The notes: a model not told the origin generated them from the letters alone. 34,775 bases of DNA from Chitinophagaceae bacterium (GCA_019638595.1 JAHBTJ010000039.1:1-34775); one strand, 5' to 3'; positions 7,459 to 15,346 are shown, counted from the first letter of the stretch. Made by a program: numbers and translations.

Positions 7459-9837
7459 ATGACCAGGAAATGGATGAATAATTTAACTATGTTTTTAAAG
7501 TATCTGTTAATGATTCGTTGGAGAAGTGTAACATTTGGATTTGCTTTTGCCATGTGCGTGCTACAGTCCGGGTGTAATAAAAAAATAGAAGACACTCCTT
7601 CCACACCACCGGAAAATACACAGCCCGATATATTTTTTATTACCGACATTGTAGGCCCCGGCAAGTCTATCGGCTTTATTGTAAACGATCCGATCGATAA
7701 AAAACAATATGCCGCTTTTGGTCCGAAGGATGAAGACGGGCAACTGGACTCCATAAAAGTTATCATAGAAAATTTTGTGGAAAATGATGAGTGGCTTTCG
7801 CATGAGCTGGATGAAAACTTCATTCCAAAGAAGACCACTACCTCTACCGGCCACACGATTGAGTACTATGATATTGATATACCTTCCAAAACAGGTGGTG
7901 TTCGCGTAAAAGAAACAGGCAGCGGAAAAGTATTATGGGAAAAATCAAACCTGCCTTTGCCGGATAATTTCTACGACCTGTCAGACGGGATAAAAGAACG
8001 CCAAAAAAACGGGAACTATAAAAATCATCCCAGTAAAGCCGATCTGCTGTACCTGGGCGGTAACCTTGCAGGATGCTTTATCGGTGCTGCCGGACTGGGC
8101 ATGGGCGGGCCCGTAGCGGTTTTGTGGGGCGCTTATAATACGTACCAGAGTTGTTCAGGTGCTGCCGGGGCGCTATCCAACATGATGGATGGCAACCCGG
8201 CTTTCGGATGTATGTCTGCCCAGGATCATGCCAATGCGCTGTCTGGTTTTGGAGAAGCATATACTTTTGGCGGAAACCTGGGAGGCATGGCTAAAGGCAG
8301 CTTACCGGGGTTGGTAGCTTATGCTGCGCAAGGTGCGGGGCAGAAAGAATGTGATAAGGAAGATGACGATCCGCCGCCATTGCCGGAACTGCCTCCCCGC
8401 GATGCAGGCGTAGGTTGGGGCGACCCGCACCTGATTACTTCAGATGGATTTTTGTATGATTTCCACGGGGTGGGTGAGTTCATAGCGGCAAAATCGTTGA
8501 CAGATAATTTTGAAGTGCAGGTCAGGCAGGGCAACCCTTATGTCAGTAACCCGCAAACGACTTATAATACCGCTATCGCTGTACAAACAGGAAAGGATAG
8601 GGTGTGTTATGCTGCGGAGGAAAAAAAATTATGGATCAATAATATGCAGCAATCACTTCAGTTTAGCCATATACCTCTTACCGGCAACGCCTTTATAAAA
8701 AAGGAAACTACACCAAAGTATGATCGCATCATTATACAGCATGCGGCCGGCGACCAGGTAGTGCTGATCGTTACCAGCCTGCCCTACCTGGATTATCATT
8801 TACGTTTAACCGACAACAGGAAGCAAAAGATGCAGGGGCTGATGGGTAACTATGACGGTAACCCGGATAACGACCTGGTGTTACGCGATGGCAGCAGGAT
8901 CCAAAAGAAACACGATGAGCTGTATCCGAAGTTTGCAGACGACTGGCGTATTCAACAGGCCAATTCTTTATTCTATTATGAAGCAGGCAAAAATACAGAA
9001 GGTTATACCCGCAGGGATCTGCCTAAAAGTACGGTGGCATTTGACATGGAGAAATATACATGGGCAGAGCAGGAATGCAGAGCAGCGGGCATACAGGACG
9101 AGCCATTTCTAAGCGGTTGTATCGTGGATGTGTATACTTCCGGGGATCCTTCGGTAGCACAGAGTGCCGCCAATGCCATAGCCGAGGTAAAGGGTATCAA
9201 TTTTCCTCCATTGAAGATGAGTGATATTGCTTTACAGAATGACGCCATTTTTGTTGACAACAGCATCCGGCTAACCCGCAACCTTAGCTATATTGCCGGG
9301 CAGGCCTATAATACAAAAGTGGTCCCGGCAGATTTTGAAACTTCTTTCATCTTCCGCTTCGGGTTGTCGGCAAATGGTGGTGGCGACGGTCTTGCCCTCG
9401 TAGTTGCAAAGCAAATACCGGATGCTATAGGGAATACTTATCCGGGCAGAGCCGGAAAGTTGGGATATAATGGGGTGCCTGCCAGCGTGGCTATTGAGTT
9501 TGATTCCTCGCTGGACTGGAATGATGAAGATGAAAGCACCAACCACGTAGCCATACATACGAACGGCAAAGAGCCTAATGGAACAGGAAAACCTTACAGG
9601 ATCGCATTCAATAAGGACATCCCACTGCTGGAAGACGGGCTGTTTCATACTGTAAAAGTGCAATACAGGAATAGAAAGATAAAGGTATGGCTGGATGGCT
9701 CGATTGTTATAGAAAAGGATATTGATCTTACAACAGTATTGGGACTGGACAGCGGTTGCTATCTTGGCCTAACATCGTCTACCGGTATCTATTCGCAGGC
9801 GCATTATATTCATAGCTGGGAGATCAAAAATTTGTGA
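7459..9837 (+). CDS. Large lipoprotein with von Willebrand type D and L-type lectin domains
   Basis: 792 residues from the first ATG; ATGs at 7474, 7489 and 7510 are alternatives, and the last gives the most ordinary lipoprotein signal ('MIRWRSVTFGFAFAM', lipobox 'LQSGC'). After a signal-anchored beta-rich region, residues about 195-295 are Gly/Ala-rich and hydrophobic ('GGNLAGCFIGAAGLGMGG', 'GFGEAYTFGGNLGGMAKG'), like a glycine zipper. A VWD domain follows (about 317-480): 'GWGDPHLITSDGFLYDFHG' and 'MQGLMGNYDGNPDNDLVL'. The C-terminal ~200 residues form an L-type (legume-like) lectin domain: 'GGGDGLALVV', 'VAIEFDSSLDWNDEDE', 'NHVAIHTNG' and a closing 'HSWEIKNL'. It should sit on the outer membrane, possibly surface exposed, and bind glycans. 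The overall architecture is unfamiliar to me; adhesion or an effector role are both possible. Confidence 0.85.
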   Translation: MTRKWMNNLTMFLKYLLMIRWRSVTFGFAFAMCVLQSGCNKKIEDTPSTPPENTQPDIFFITDIVGPGKSIGFIVNDPIDKKQYAAFGPKDEDGQLDSIKVIIENFVENDEWLSHELDENFIPKKTTTSTGHTIEYYDIDIPSKTGGVRVKETGSGKVLWEKSNLPLPDNFYDLSDGIKERQKNGNYKNHPSKADLLYLGGNLAGCFIGAAGLGMGGPVAVLWGAYNTYQSCSGAAGALSNMMDGNPAFGCMSAQDHANALSGFGEAYTFGGNLGGMAKGSLPGLVAYAAQGAGQKECDKEDDDPPPLPELPPRDAGVGWGDPHLITSDGFLYDFHGVGEFIAAKSLTDNFEVQVRQGNPYVSNPQTTYNTAIAVQTGKDRVCYAAEEKKLWINNMQQSLQFSHIPLTGNAFIKKETTPKYDRIIIQHAAGDQVVLIVTSLPYLDYHLRLTDNRKQKMQGLMGNYDGNPDNDLVLRDGSRIQKKHDELYPKFADDWRIQQANSLFYYEAGKNTEGYTRRDLPKSTVAFDMEKYTWAEQECRAAGIQDEPFLSGCIVDVYTSGDPSVAQSAANAIAEVKGINFPPLKMSDIALQNDAIFVDNSIRLTRNLSYIAGQAYNTKVVPADFETSFIFRFGLSANGGGDGLALVVAKQIPDAIGNTYPGRAGKLGYNGVPASVAIEFDSSLDWNDEDESTNHVAIHTNGKEPNGTGKPYRIAFNKDIPLLEDGLFHTVKVQYRNRKIKVWLDGSIVIEKDIDLTTVLGLDSGCYLGLTSSTGIYSQAHYIHSWEIKNL

Positions 9838-9889
9838 TAGGAGGTAAATCAGGTAAGTGGTAAGCTAAACTGGGGGCGCAACAAACAGC

Positions 9890-9947
9890 GATGAGGTGAT
9901 TAAAGAATGGGAATACATTTCATGAAGCTTACAGAGCAGGCTTTTAG
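9890..9947 (+). pseudogene. Remnant of a second copy of the 7013-7399 lipoprotein gene (3' end)
   Basis: These 58 bases align with 7349-7407 along their whole length with one single-base deletion and roughly eight or nine substitutions, including the shared blocks GTGATTAAAGAA, AAGCTTACAGAG and CTTTTAG. The copy covers the last codons and the bases past the stop. The stop codon itself is lost (TAG to CAG) and no upstream coding sequence remains. The two copies bracket the complete lectin lipoprotein gene in direct orientation. Confidence 0.75.
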
Positions 9948-9967
9948 CCAGGTTGCGTTACCCGGGT

Positions 9968-9999
9968 GCCAGGCGGCTAAATGAAGCAGCCTGCCTGGC
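9968..9999 (+). terminator. GC-rich hairpin after the lectin lipoprotein gene
   Basis: GCCAGGC-GGCT pairs with AGCC-TGCCTGGC with one bulged base, leaving a loop of about nine bases. It lies 130 bp after the stop at 9837. The downstream bases are only moderately T-rich, so it is either a weak intrinsic terminator or an mRNA 3' stabiliser. Confidence 0.45.
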
Positions 10000-10109
10000 T
10001 ATACCTCTCAACTTTCTTTACAATCCCGGTTTCTTTGCCATCAAAAAATATCCCGTCTTTTGTTAACCTTTTCAGGGGTTATACGATTTAGTACTAAATA
10101 CATCATATT

Positions 10110-10739
10110 ATGTACGGTCGGAAACCAGCAGGGTCATTTACGCTTTTATCTTTTGCATGTTGGGCATGCTTTTTACTTATCGGCTGTAAAAAAGAAAACA
10201 ACCCGGAAAAAGAAGAAAACGATGGCAAGCTGACAGACGTTGTATCACAAGCCTGTCTTAACGAAGCAAAGGAGATGGGTTTTACCATCTATGCGGGCAA
10301 CAATCCTCCTGATATTTCCGGCACCTACCGTTTTGCGCCCTGGCGGTTGGATGCCGACAACGCGTATGTTCCGGGAATAGGAACAGCTCCGGGTTATACC
10401 ACCGAAAATGGTTTTGCCGCAAGTTTCTCCAACCAAACAGCCACCTCCATCAACGTTTCGTACCAGGGATACTACGAAGGTTTCGAGAACAGCAAGCCCT
10501 GGATAATGGGTTCGGGCAACAATTTTACCGTTTGCCGATACATTCGTATGGATGCATGTTCCGGTAATTTCAGATATAACTATATGCAGCTGATATCCGG
10601 CACCAAAGACGGTAATGTGTTGAAAAACGTCAAAATGGTCAATATTGGTCTTGATGCGCTCAATCCGGACGCCCTGTGCGTGGAGGAAGGAAATATCGAC
10701 CTCTGGTCGGATACAGACGGTGTTTCGAATCCGGAGTAA
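10110..10739 (+). CDS. Lipoprotein, paralogue of 10868-11464
   Basis: 209 residues. The signal 'FTLLSFACWACFLLIGCKKE' has the lipidated Cys at residue 26, followed by a charged, probably flexible spacer 'ENNPEKEENDGK'. The mature domain shares with the next gene the segments 'GFTIYAGNNPPD', 'GSGNNFTVCRY' and 'MQLISGTKDGNVLKNVKM', ending in an acidic 'NIDLWSDTDGVSN'. These shared blocks define a small paralogous family that I do not recognise. The mature domain looks beta-rich and carries several Cys. No catalytic motif is visible. Start chosen at the only ATG that gives a normal signal peptide. The next gene begins 128 bp downstream. Confidence 0.75.
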   Translation: MYGRKPAGSFTLLSFACWACFLLIGCKKENNPEKEENDGKLTDVVSQACLNEAKEMGFTIYAGNNPPDISGTYRFAPWRLDADNAYVPGIGTAPGYTTENGFAASFSNQTATSINVSYQGYYEGFENSKPWIMGSGNNFTVCRYIRMDACSGNFRYNYMQLISGTKDGNVLKNVKMVNIGLDALNPDALCVEEGNIDLWSDTDGVSNPE

Positions 10740-10800
10740 AGTCATTCAATTATTAAAACAGTAACAACCAAAATCTTTTTCTTCCCGAGGGGGCTTCACA

Positions 10801-10948
10801 AACAGGCAACTGCGTGGAGAGTAAACCCGGCACGACTTAAAATTCATAATAACTAAAACAACAAATCATGCAAAAATTGAAACTATCCCCGCTAAAGATA
10901 ATTCCGGTCTTACTGGCTGTTATTGTCTCCTTCTCCTGCAGCAAAGAC
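10801..10948 (+). repeat. Duplicated leader plus signal-peptide cassette, copy 1
   Basis: These 148 bases (untranslated leader from AACAGGCAACTG, then the first 27 codons of the 10868 gene) recur at 11473-11622. Over the first 81 coding bases only five differ. The similarity stops just after the lipobox, where the two mature proteins diverge completely. Confidence 0.9.
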
Positions 10949-11464
10949 GATAATAATAACAACGAAGACAATGACGATGACAAAAAAACAGCCTCGGAAA
11001 AGATGGTAGCCATCGTAACACAGGCTCATCTTGACAAAGTAAAAACAATGGATTTTACGGTATACACAGGCAACAATGCATCGGCTTATGAAATCGGTGG
11101 GAAATATTTAGTGGCTCCTTTGAAACATGATGCCAGCAGCTATTCGGAAACGCTCTCCTCTGTTAACGCGGATGGATTTACGCTAACTATTATGACCGAC
11201 CAAAACGGAGGTGGTCTTTTTGTTTCAATGTCAAGTGAAGGAAATGCACCCTATAATTTGAGCGATCCTGTTATAGTCGGCTCCGGGAATAATTTCACCA
11301 TTTGCCGCCATCGCGATATGTTAGGCGTTGCTTATGCCCAATTGATATCGGGCACTAAAGACGGAAATGCACTGAAAAATGTGAAATTAGCGACCATCAA
11401 ATTATCTAATGGAGATATTAATATTTATTCGGATGAAGACGGTACCTCACCTCAACAGCCATAG
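10868..11464 (+). CDS. Lipoprotein, paralogue of 10110-10739
   Basis: 198 residues with signal 'LKIIPVLLAVIVSFSCSKDD' (lipidated Cys 24) and a very acidic Asn/Asp-rich spacer. The mature domain matches the preceding lipoprotein in 'FTVYTGNNAS', 'VGSGNNFTICRHRD', 'AQLISGTKDGNALKNVKL' and the acidic end 'DINIYSDEDGTS'. Its signal peptide and leader, by contrast, match the following gene (11542) almost exactly and not its true paralogue. So the mature domain and the leader have different histories. Probably faces the cell surface or periplasm from the outer membrane; function unknown. Confidence 0.78.
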   Translation: MQKLKLSPLKIIPVLLAVIVSFSCSKDDNNNNEDNDDDKKTASEKMVAIVTQAHLDKVKTMDFTVYTGNNASAYEIGGKYLVAPLKHDASSYSETLSSVNADGFTLTIMTDQNGGGLFVSMSSEGNAPYNLSDPVIVGSGNNFTICRHRDMLGVAYAQLISGTKDGNALKNVKLATIKLSNGDINIYSDEDGTSPQQP

Positions 11465-11472
11465 CGGTAATG

Positions 11473-11622
11473 AACAGGCAACTGTGAAAAGAGCGAGAAC
11501 CCGGCGCAACTCAGAATTTATTATAATTAAAACAACAAATGATGCAAGAATTGAAACTATCGCCGCTAAAGATAATCCCGGTCTTACTGGCTGTTATTGT
11601 CACCTTCTCCTGTAGCAAAGAC
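11473..11622 (+). repeat. Duplicated leader plus signal-peptide cassette, copy 2
   Basis: Second copy of the cassette at 10801-10948 in direct orientation. It supplies the upstream region, start codon and signal peptide of the 11542 gene. About 94% identity in the coding part indicates a recent duplication. Confidence 0.9.
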
Positions 11623-12333
11623 AACAAAGAGGACAAGGATGACGATTATACCTGCACTTCCTGCGCTTCGGCACCTATAGCGGTTGCTGCGAATAATACG
11701 CTTACCAAAGGAATTTATAAAGGCGTATTGATCGGTTCTACCGGAACCCTGATTTTCGATATTCAGAATACCACTAATACCATTACAGGAACTATGGTAA
11801 TTGACGGAAAGGTGGCTGACCTGACTTGTGAAGCAGTTGAGATAGATTTAAGCGCTGATTTTGAAGCATCCCTGACCGGAACACTGAACGGCTATCTTGT
11901 AATTATACGTTTTCATATAGACAAAGGGGGAATAAACCCCAGAATTATTGAGGCTGACATACCGGGGCATCCTGATGCTGTTTTCCTTGTAGCAAAAGAA
12001 ACTTCGGATGCTTTGCTGGAATGCTATGAAGGCGCTTATACCATTACCGGCGACTGGACAGAGGAAGGAACCTATAACTTCCTGGTTACAAGAAAAGGCG
12101 GGGGAGGCACATGGAGCGGTATTGTGGCAGAAGACGGGTTTCCCGGAGAGGCTCAAACTGATACAGATTATATGTCGGGAAACAATTTAGTTGATGCTAA
12201 TCGTCTCGGTCAGGGCAGGGATGTTGTCATTGGTACTGTTAACGGTCATACCATATCCGGTAGTTTTGTGGATGTATATGATGACGATGATGAAAAAGTT
12301 ACGATTGCGCATAAAGGTAAGCGTACACTATAA
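11542..12333 (+). CDS. Lipoprotein with acidic spacer, mature domain unrecognised
   Basis: 263 residues. The ATG at 11542 is chosen over the adjacent ATG at 11539 because it corresponds to the start of the neighbouring gene with the same leader. Lipidated Cys is residue 24 in 'IVTFSCSKDN'. The mature part repeats a lipocalin/beta-barrel-like pattern twice: 'GIYKGVLIGSTGTLIFDI...TITGTMVIDGK' and later 'GAYTITGDWTEEGTYNFLV...GTWSGIVAEDG', then 'VIGTVNGHTISGSFVDVY'. This suggests an internal duplication of a beta domain. It shows no similarity to the two preceding lipoproteins outside the signal peptide. Function unknown. Confidence 0.75.
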   Translation: MQELKLSPLKIIPVLLAVIVTFSCSKDNKEDKDDDYTCTSCASAPIAVAANNTLTKGIYKGVLIGSTGTLIFDIQNTTNTITGTMVIDGKVADLTCEAVEIDLSADFEASLTGTLNGYLVIIRFHIDKGGINPRIIEADIPGHPDAVFLVAKETSDALLECYEGAYTITGDWTEEGTYNFLVTRKGGGGTWSGIVAEDGFPGEAQTDTDYMSGNNLVDANRLGQGRDVVIGTVNGHTISGSFVDVYDDDDEKVTIAHKGKRTL

Positions 12334-12361
12334 TTAATAAAGGTTTCCTACTTTCTCCCCG

Positions 12362-12506
12362 GGGATTTCGCTTTTAAAGTAATGTTATACTCCAAAGGTA
12401 ATGTCGTTCGTTCGGGAGCGGAATGACGGCAAGAGTGTTTTATTACTATTACAGCACTCAAAGGTGATACTATCGCCACTGATCTTTTTTCTAAAAGCGA
12501 AATCCC
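12362..12506. repeat. 15-bp inverted repeat bounding a 145-bp noncoding block
   Basis: GGGATTTCGCTTTTA (12362-12376) and its exact complement TAAAAGCGAAATCCC (12492-12506) flank 115 bases without a gene, in the convergent space between the lipoprotein (ends 12333) and the T9SS protein gene (ends 12521). A short CTTTCTCCC-like sequence lies next to both ends. It could be a small non-autonomous mobile element remnant or a long-loop bidirectional terminator. Confidence 0.5.
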
Positions 12507-12520
12507 TGACTTTCTCCCGT

Positions 12521-13936
12521 CTACTGTTTCACCAGTTTGTAGGTGCTGCCGTTTTCTGTGGTAAGATAATAAACACCGCTTCCAAGTTCCGCAGCATGGA
12601 TGTAATTGGCGCCTGCGCCAAGGTGTATCTTCCGCAGTACCTGCCCCCGTGCATTGATAAGATTAGCTTTCTGCGCTTTGTTGCTGGTTAGGGTAAAACC
12701 GGTTGTAAAAGGTACCGGGTATACCGCTATCACATCACTTATTGCACCGGTGGTTTGCAGCCTGATGACCGGTGAATAGGTATAACGTCCATCCATATCC
12801 GTTTGTTTGATGCGATAGTAAGTATTAACAATGAACGGATCCGCTTCTGTAAAGCTGTAGCTATTGTTGCCATCGCCCTTGCTGTTCAATCGTCCGATGG
12901 TTACAAACTGCCGGGCATCCGTGCTTTTTTCAACCTGGTAGGTCGTTACATTGAGCTCACTTACCTGCCAGCTTATCAAAGCCTGCTTATAAGTAGTGAT
13001 ACTGCCACTTATACCCAACCAGCGAACAGGCAGTGTTGATAAGCTGTTGATGCTGCCCAGTGCAAAGGGACTCCAGTTGCTTAGCGAAGCGCTGGTAACA
13101 CTACCTGCAGTTATCGTACCGCTAAGGCCTGCGGCGCCTTCATTGAGCCAAAAGGCGCCGCTTTTGTGGGCTACCGACAAGTGAGCTGTATTGGCAATAC
13201 CTGCATTGTTGTAGTCATCCCAATAAATGGTTACTGTGCCGGTGGCGGTGCTTAGCGGGTGGATGTCCCAGTATTCGTTGGTGTTATAATATAGCAACGG
13301 CGTAGCGGATGCCCCGGTAGTGCCAAAGGGAGCAGCACCGGCATCGGCGGGATTATATTTTACCTGTATACCGGTTGCGTTTGCAGTGGCGCTTACCCTT
13401 ACCTGTTGGTACCTGGCGCCATCGCCTACGGGATAGGCAAAAGTGCCTGTACCTTCTTTGACCACATATCCGTTTACATGGGCGCCATCGGCTGCACCGG
13501 TGTGCGTGGCGTTGGCCGTAAACCATAAAGGCGTAATGGCGGCAGCGGCGGTAATGATGCCGTTGATAAAGGTAACCGTGCCGTCTGCTTTTAGCGTTGT
13601 ATTCAGGATAATGCCTGCCGCATTGTTAATTTCAAAATCTTTAGTAAAAATTGCTGCCGCACCGCTGAGCGTTTGTGTGGTACCGGCATTGAAAATAATT
13701 TTACCGGTATAGGAGCTTATTACCTGGTCATTAGTGACGTTGCCGGTAATGGTAGCTGTTCCATTATTATTAAAGTTGGCCGTAGCAGTATTGGTAAAAT
13801 CACCTCCAACATACAAGCTGGCGCCGTTATTTATAAAAAGTGCAGCGTCATTGTATAATACCTGCGCCCTGACATCCTGGTATATTGCACTGCCTGATAA
13901 TACTAATAATGCTGTAAGTGTAAGTAGTTTCTTCAT
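12521..13936 (-). CDS. Secreted protein with type IX secretion (T9SS type A) C-terminal signal
   Basis: 471 residues with a Sec signal peptide ending around 'SAIYQDVRAQ'. The N-terminal half is Ala/Thr/Gly/Asn-rich with repeated beta motifs ('FINNGASLYVGGDFTNTATA', 'NFNNNGTATITGNVTNDQVI'), as in beta-helical surface proteins. Residues about 330-390 resemble the domain often seen before T9SS tails ('VEKSTDARQFVTIGRL', 'YYRIKQTDMDGRYTYSPV'). The C-terminal ~75 residues are a type A sorting domain: 'VYPVPFTTGFTLTS' and a final 'GVYYLTTENGSTYKLVKQ'. The protein should be exported across the outer membrane and anchored or released. It is the last gene of a three-gene minus-strand operon, 41 bp after its neighbour. 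Confidence 0.88.
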   Translation of the reverse strand: MKKLLTLTALLVLSGSAIYQDVRAQVLYNDAALFINNGASLYVGGDFTNTATANFNNNGTATITGNVTNDQVISSYTGKIIFNAGTTQTLSGAAAIFTKDFEINNAAGIILNTTLKADGTVTFINGIITAAAAITPLWFTANATHTGAADGAHVNGYVVKEGTGTFAYPVGDGARYQQVRVSATANATGIQVKYNPADAGAAPFGTTGASATPLLYYNTNEYWDIHPLSTATGTVTIYWDDYNNAGIANTAHLSVAHKSGAFWLNEGAAGLSGTITAGSVTSASLSNWSPFALGSINSLSTLPVRWLGISGSITTYKQALISWQVSELNVTTYQVEKSTDARQFVTIGRLNSKGDGNNSYSFTEADPFIVNTYYRIKQTDMDGRYTYSPVIRLQTTGAISDVIAVYPVPFTTGFTLTSNKAQKANLINARGQVLRKIHLGAGANYIHAAELGSGVYYLTTENGSTYKLVKQ

Positions 13937-13977
13937 TGAGGATATTGTATTTTTATGAGCAACTTTTCTTCCTGTAT

Positions 13978-14697
13978 TTACAATTGCTCAATGCTGATAA
14001 CATTGTTGTTGTACCCGTAACCCACAATCATGGTAACCCGGTAGGTTATTTTATTGGTATCATCGTTTATCAGTATCTCCTGCGAAGACCCATGTATAGG
14101 AAAATCGGCATCCGCCTGCCATCTTCTCCAGGTACCGGCTGTCCAATGATTTGTACCATCTGAAGTGCTGTTTCTTTGATATCCGCTCACGCTGATAAAT
14201 CCGCCTCCTGCTGTGGGAGAAGTAGTTCTGTATTTATTCAAGCCTACGCCGCTTACAGCCGCTACGGCATTGGTAAAGGATATGTCCAGCGACCTGTTGC
14301 CGGAAGCGGACATTCTTACGTTGAGATTGCCCAGGGTAACCGCCACACCGGCATTTACATAAGCTGATATTGATTTTTTTATGGCAAAGGCATTCCACAC
14401 CGTTCCATTGAAAACATAATGCCCCGGTTGTGTTACCGCTGCCGTGGCAGTATTAACGATTCCGCTCAGGTCGGTTACATAAACTATTGCCCCGTTCTGG
14501 TCTGCCCCGTAGCCGGTTTTGGCGATCAGTTGCGCCCGGGTAAGGCGCGGCGCCATAAAGCCATCGGGCTCTGCGGCCGTAGCCGGTGAACCAACCACGT
14601 CTAAAGTTGCTTTGGGGGTTGAAGTATTAATGCCTACATTTTGTGCCGATGCGGTAAATGCCGCTGCTACCAATAAAAGTGTAACTGTTTTTTTCAT
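13978..14697 (-). CDS. Secreted protein with 'GINT' N-terminal motif
   Basis: 239 residues from the ATG at 14697, which begins a normal signal peptide ('MKKTVTLLLVAAAFTASAQ'). Another ATG at 14724 overlaps the stop of the previous gene by one base (TAATG) and would add nine residues; coupling from it cannot be excluded. The mature N-terminus 'NVGINTSTPKATLDVVG' is a motif common in Bacteroidota secreted proteins and some tail-fibre-like proteins. It recurs in the gene upstream. The middle part ('GAIVYVTDLSG', 'PGHYVFNGTVWNAF') is also typical of that group. The C-terminus is a separate domain with Trp- and Tyr-rich strands. No T9SS tail. Function unknown; probably a surface structure component with its neighbours. 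Confidence 0.75.
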   Translation of the reverse strand: MKKTVTLLLVAAAFTASAQNVGINTSTPKATLDVVGSPATAAEPDGFMAPRLTRAQLIAKTGYGADQNGAIVYVTDLSGIVNTATAAVTQPGHYVFNGTVWNAFAIKKSISAYVNAGVAVTLGNLNVRMSASGNRSLDISFTNAVAAVSGVGLNKYRTTSPTAGGGFISVSGYQRNSTSDGTNHWTAGTWRRWQADADFPIHGSSQEILINDDTNKITYRVTMIVGYGYNNNVISIEQL

Positions 14698-14723
14698 GCT
14701 GATTAAGACTATAGTTTGATTCA

Positions 14724-15041
14724 TTACCTGGCTATTTCTTGGATGATTAATGTGCCGTTCGTTCCATTAAAGTTGATGTAATCATCGCCCGGTGATCTTC
14801 TAACCTGCACTTTTATAGCGATGGGTGTTGTGCCGGTTTGTGCTGCGATGTAAGTGGCATCTTTTGCCTTTAGCTGGTCGCCGCTAAGCGATGGCACGGT
14901 TATTCCGTCTGCCACGGTAGTGATGGCGGGTTGTCCAACAACGTGCAAAGTAGAGCCGGGGACATTGGTATTAATTCCTATGTTTTGGGCAGAAGCAGTA
15001 TATGCGGTTGCCAGCAGGGCAACCAGTAAGAGATTTTTCAT
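14724..15041 (-). CDS. Short secreted paralogue with 'GINT' N-terminal motif
   Basis: 105 residues, signal peptide 'MKNLLLVALLATAYTASAQ' followed by 'NIGINTNVPGSTLHVVG', matching the N-terminus of the next gene. Then 'DGITVPSLSGDQLKAKDATY' parallels the neighbour's 'DGFMAPRLTRAQLIAKTGYG'. The rest is replaced by a short unrelated end, so this is a shortened paralogue in which only the N-terminal module is shared. First gene of the minus-strand operon, with a good -7 box upstream (15068-15075). Function unknown. Confidence 0.75.
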   Translation of the reverse strand: MKNLLLVALLATAYTASAQNIGINTNVPGSTLHVVGQPAITTVADGITVPSLSGDQLKAKDATYIAAQTGTTPIAIKVQVRRSPGDDYINFNGTNGTLIIQEIAR

Positions 15042-15346
15042 ATATCATGGAATAATTAGAGACAAAACAAAGATATTCACAGACATTACGGAGAAAAATA
15101 GACCCCGGGGTTCTAATTTGAACACATTGCTAAGTGTATACCTGTAGCCTGCTGCAGCACATTAATAATAATTATTCACGCATCACATTTCCGGCTTATA
15201 TTTCCTCTTTATTTTTCATTCATAAATGTGCATGTTTTTAATGGACGAATGTGATCTTTGATGATTAGAATTCCACGTGATGAAGAGTTTAATCATTTCA
15301 TTCATCAAACGAATCAGCTTTTGATCATTCAGGGCAACATTATAAT
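15042..15346. other. Divergent intergenic region
   Basis: 305 bases between the minus-strand operon starting at 15041 and the kinase gene starting at 15347. The left part holds the promoter at 15068-15098. On the right, GATCTTTG at 15253-15260 is a partial match to a -7 box for the kinase gene. No open reading frame or strong hairpin is seen. Confidence 0.6.
15068..15098 (-). promoter_or_regulatory. Promoter of the GINT/T9SS operon
   Basis: On the minus strand TATCTTTG (15068-15075) is an exact TAnnTTTG -7 box. It is preceded after 19 bases by TTTT (15095-15098) in place of the usual TTTG. The -7 box lies 26 bases upstream of the ATG at 15041, the usual distance. Confidence 0.55.

Larger units (their letters stand above)
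9838..10109. other. Intergenic region holding a gene remnant and a hairpin
   Basis: No gene is supported in these 272 bases. They contain a decayed copy of the 3' end of the 7013-7399 lipoprotein gene (9890-9947), a GC-rich hairpin (9968-9999), and a possible weak promoter for the next gene: TTTG at 10059-10062, then 19 bases, then TACGATTT at 10082-10089. Confidence 0.7.

Noticed and set aside
7404-7856. 150-codon minus-strand frame over the start of the lectin lipoprotein
   Set aside because: Antisense to a coherent signal peptide and mature N-terminus; Ser/Phe-rich shadow composition.
10245-10745. 166-codon minus-strand frame opposite the 10110 lipoprotein
   Set aside because: The plus-strand protein has a lipobox and a paralogue next door; the antisense frame has neither start context nor recognisable domain.
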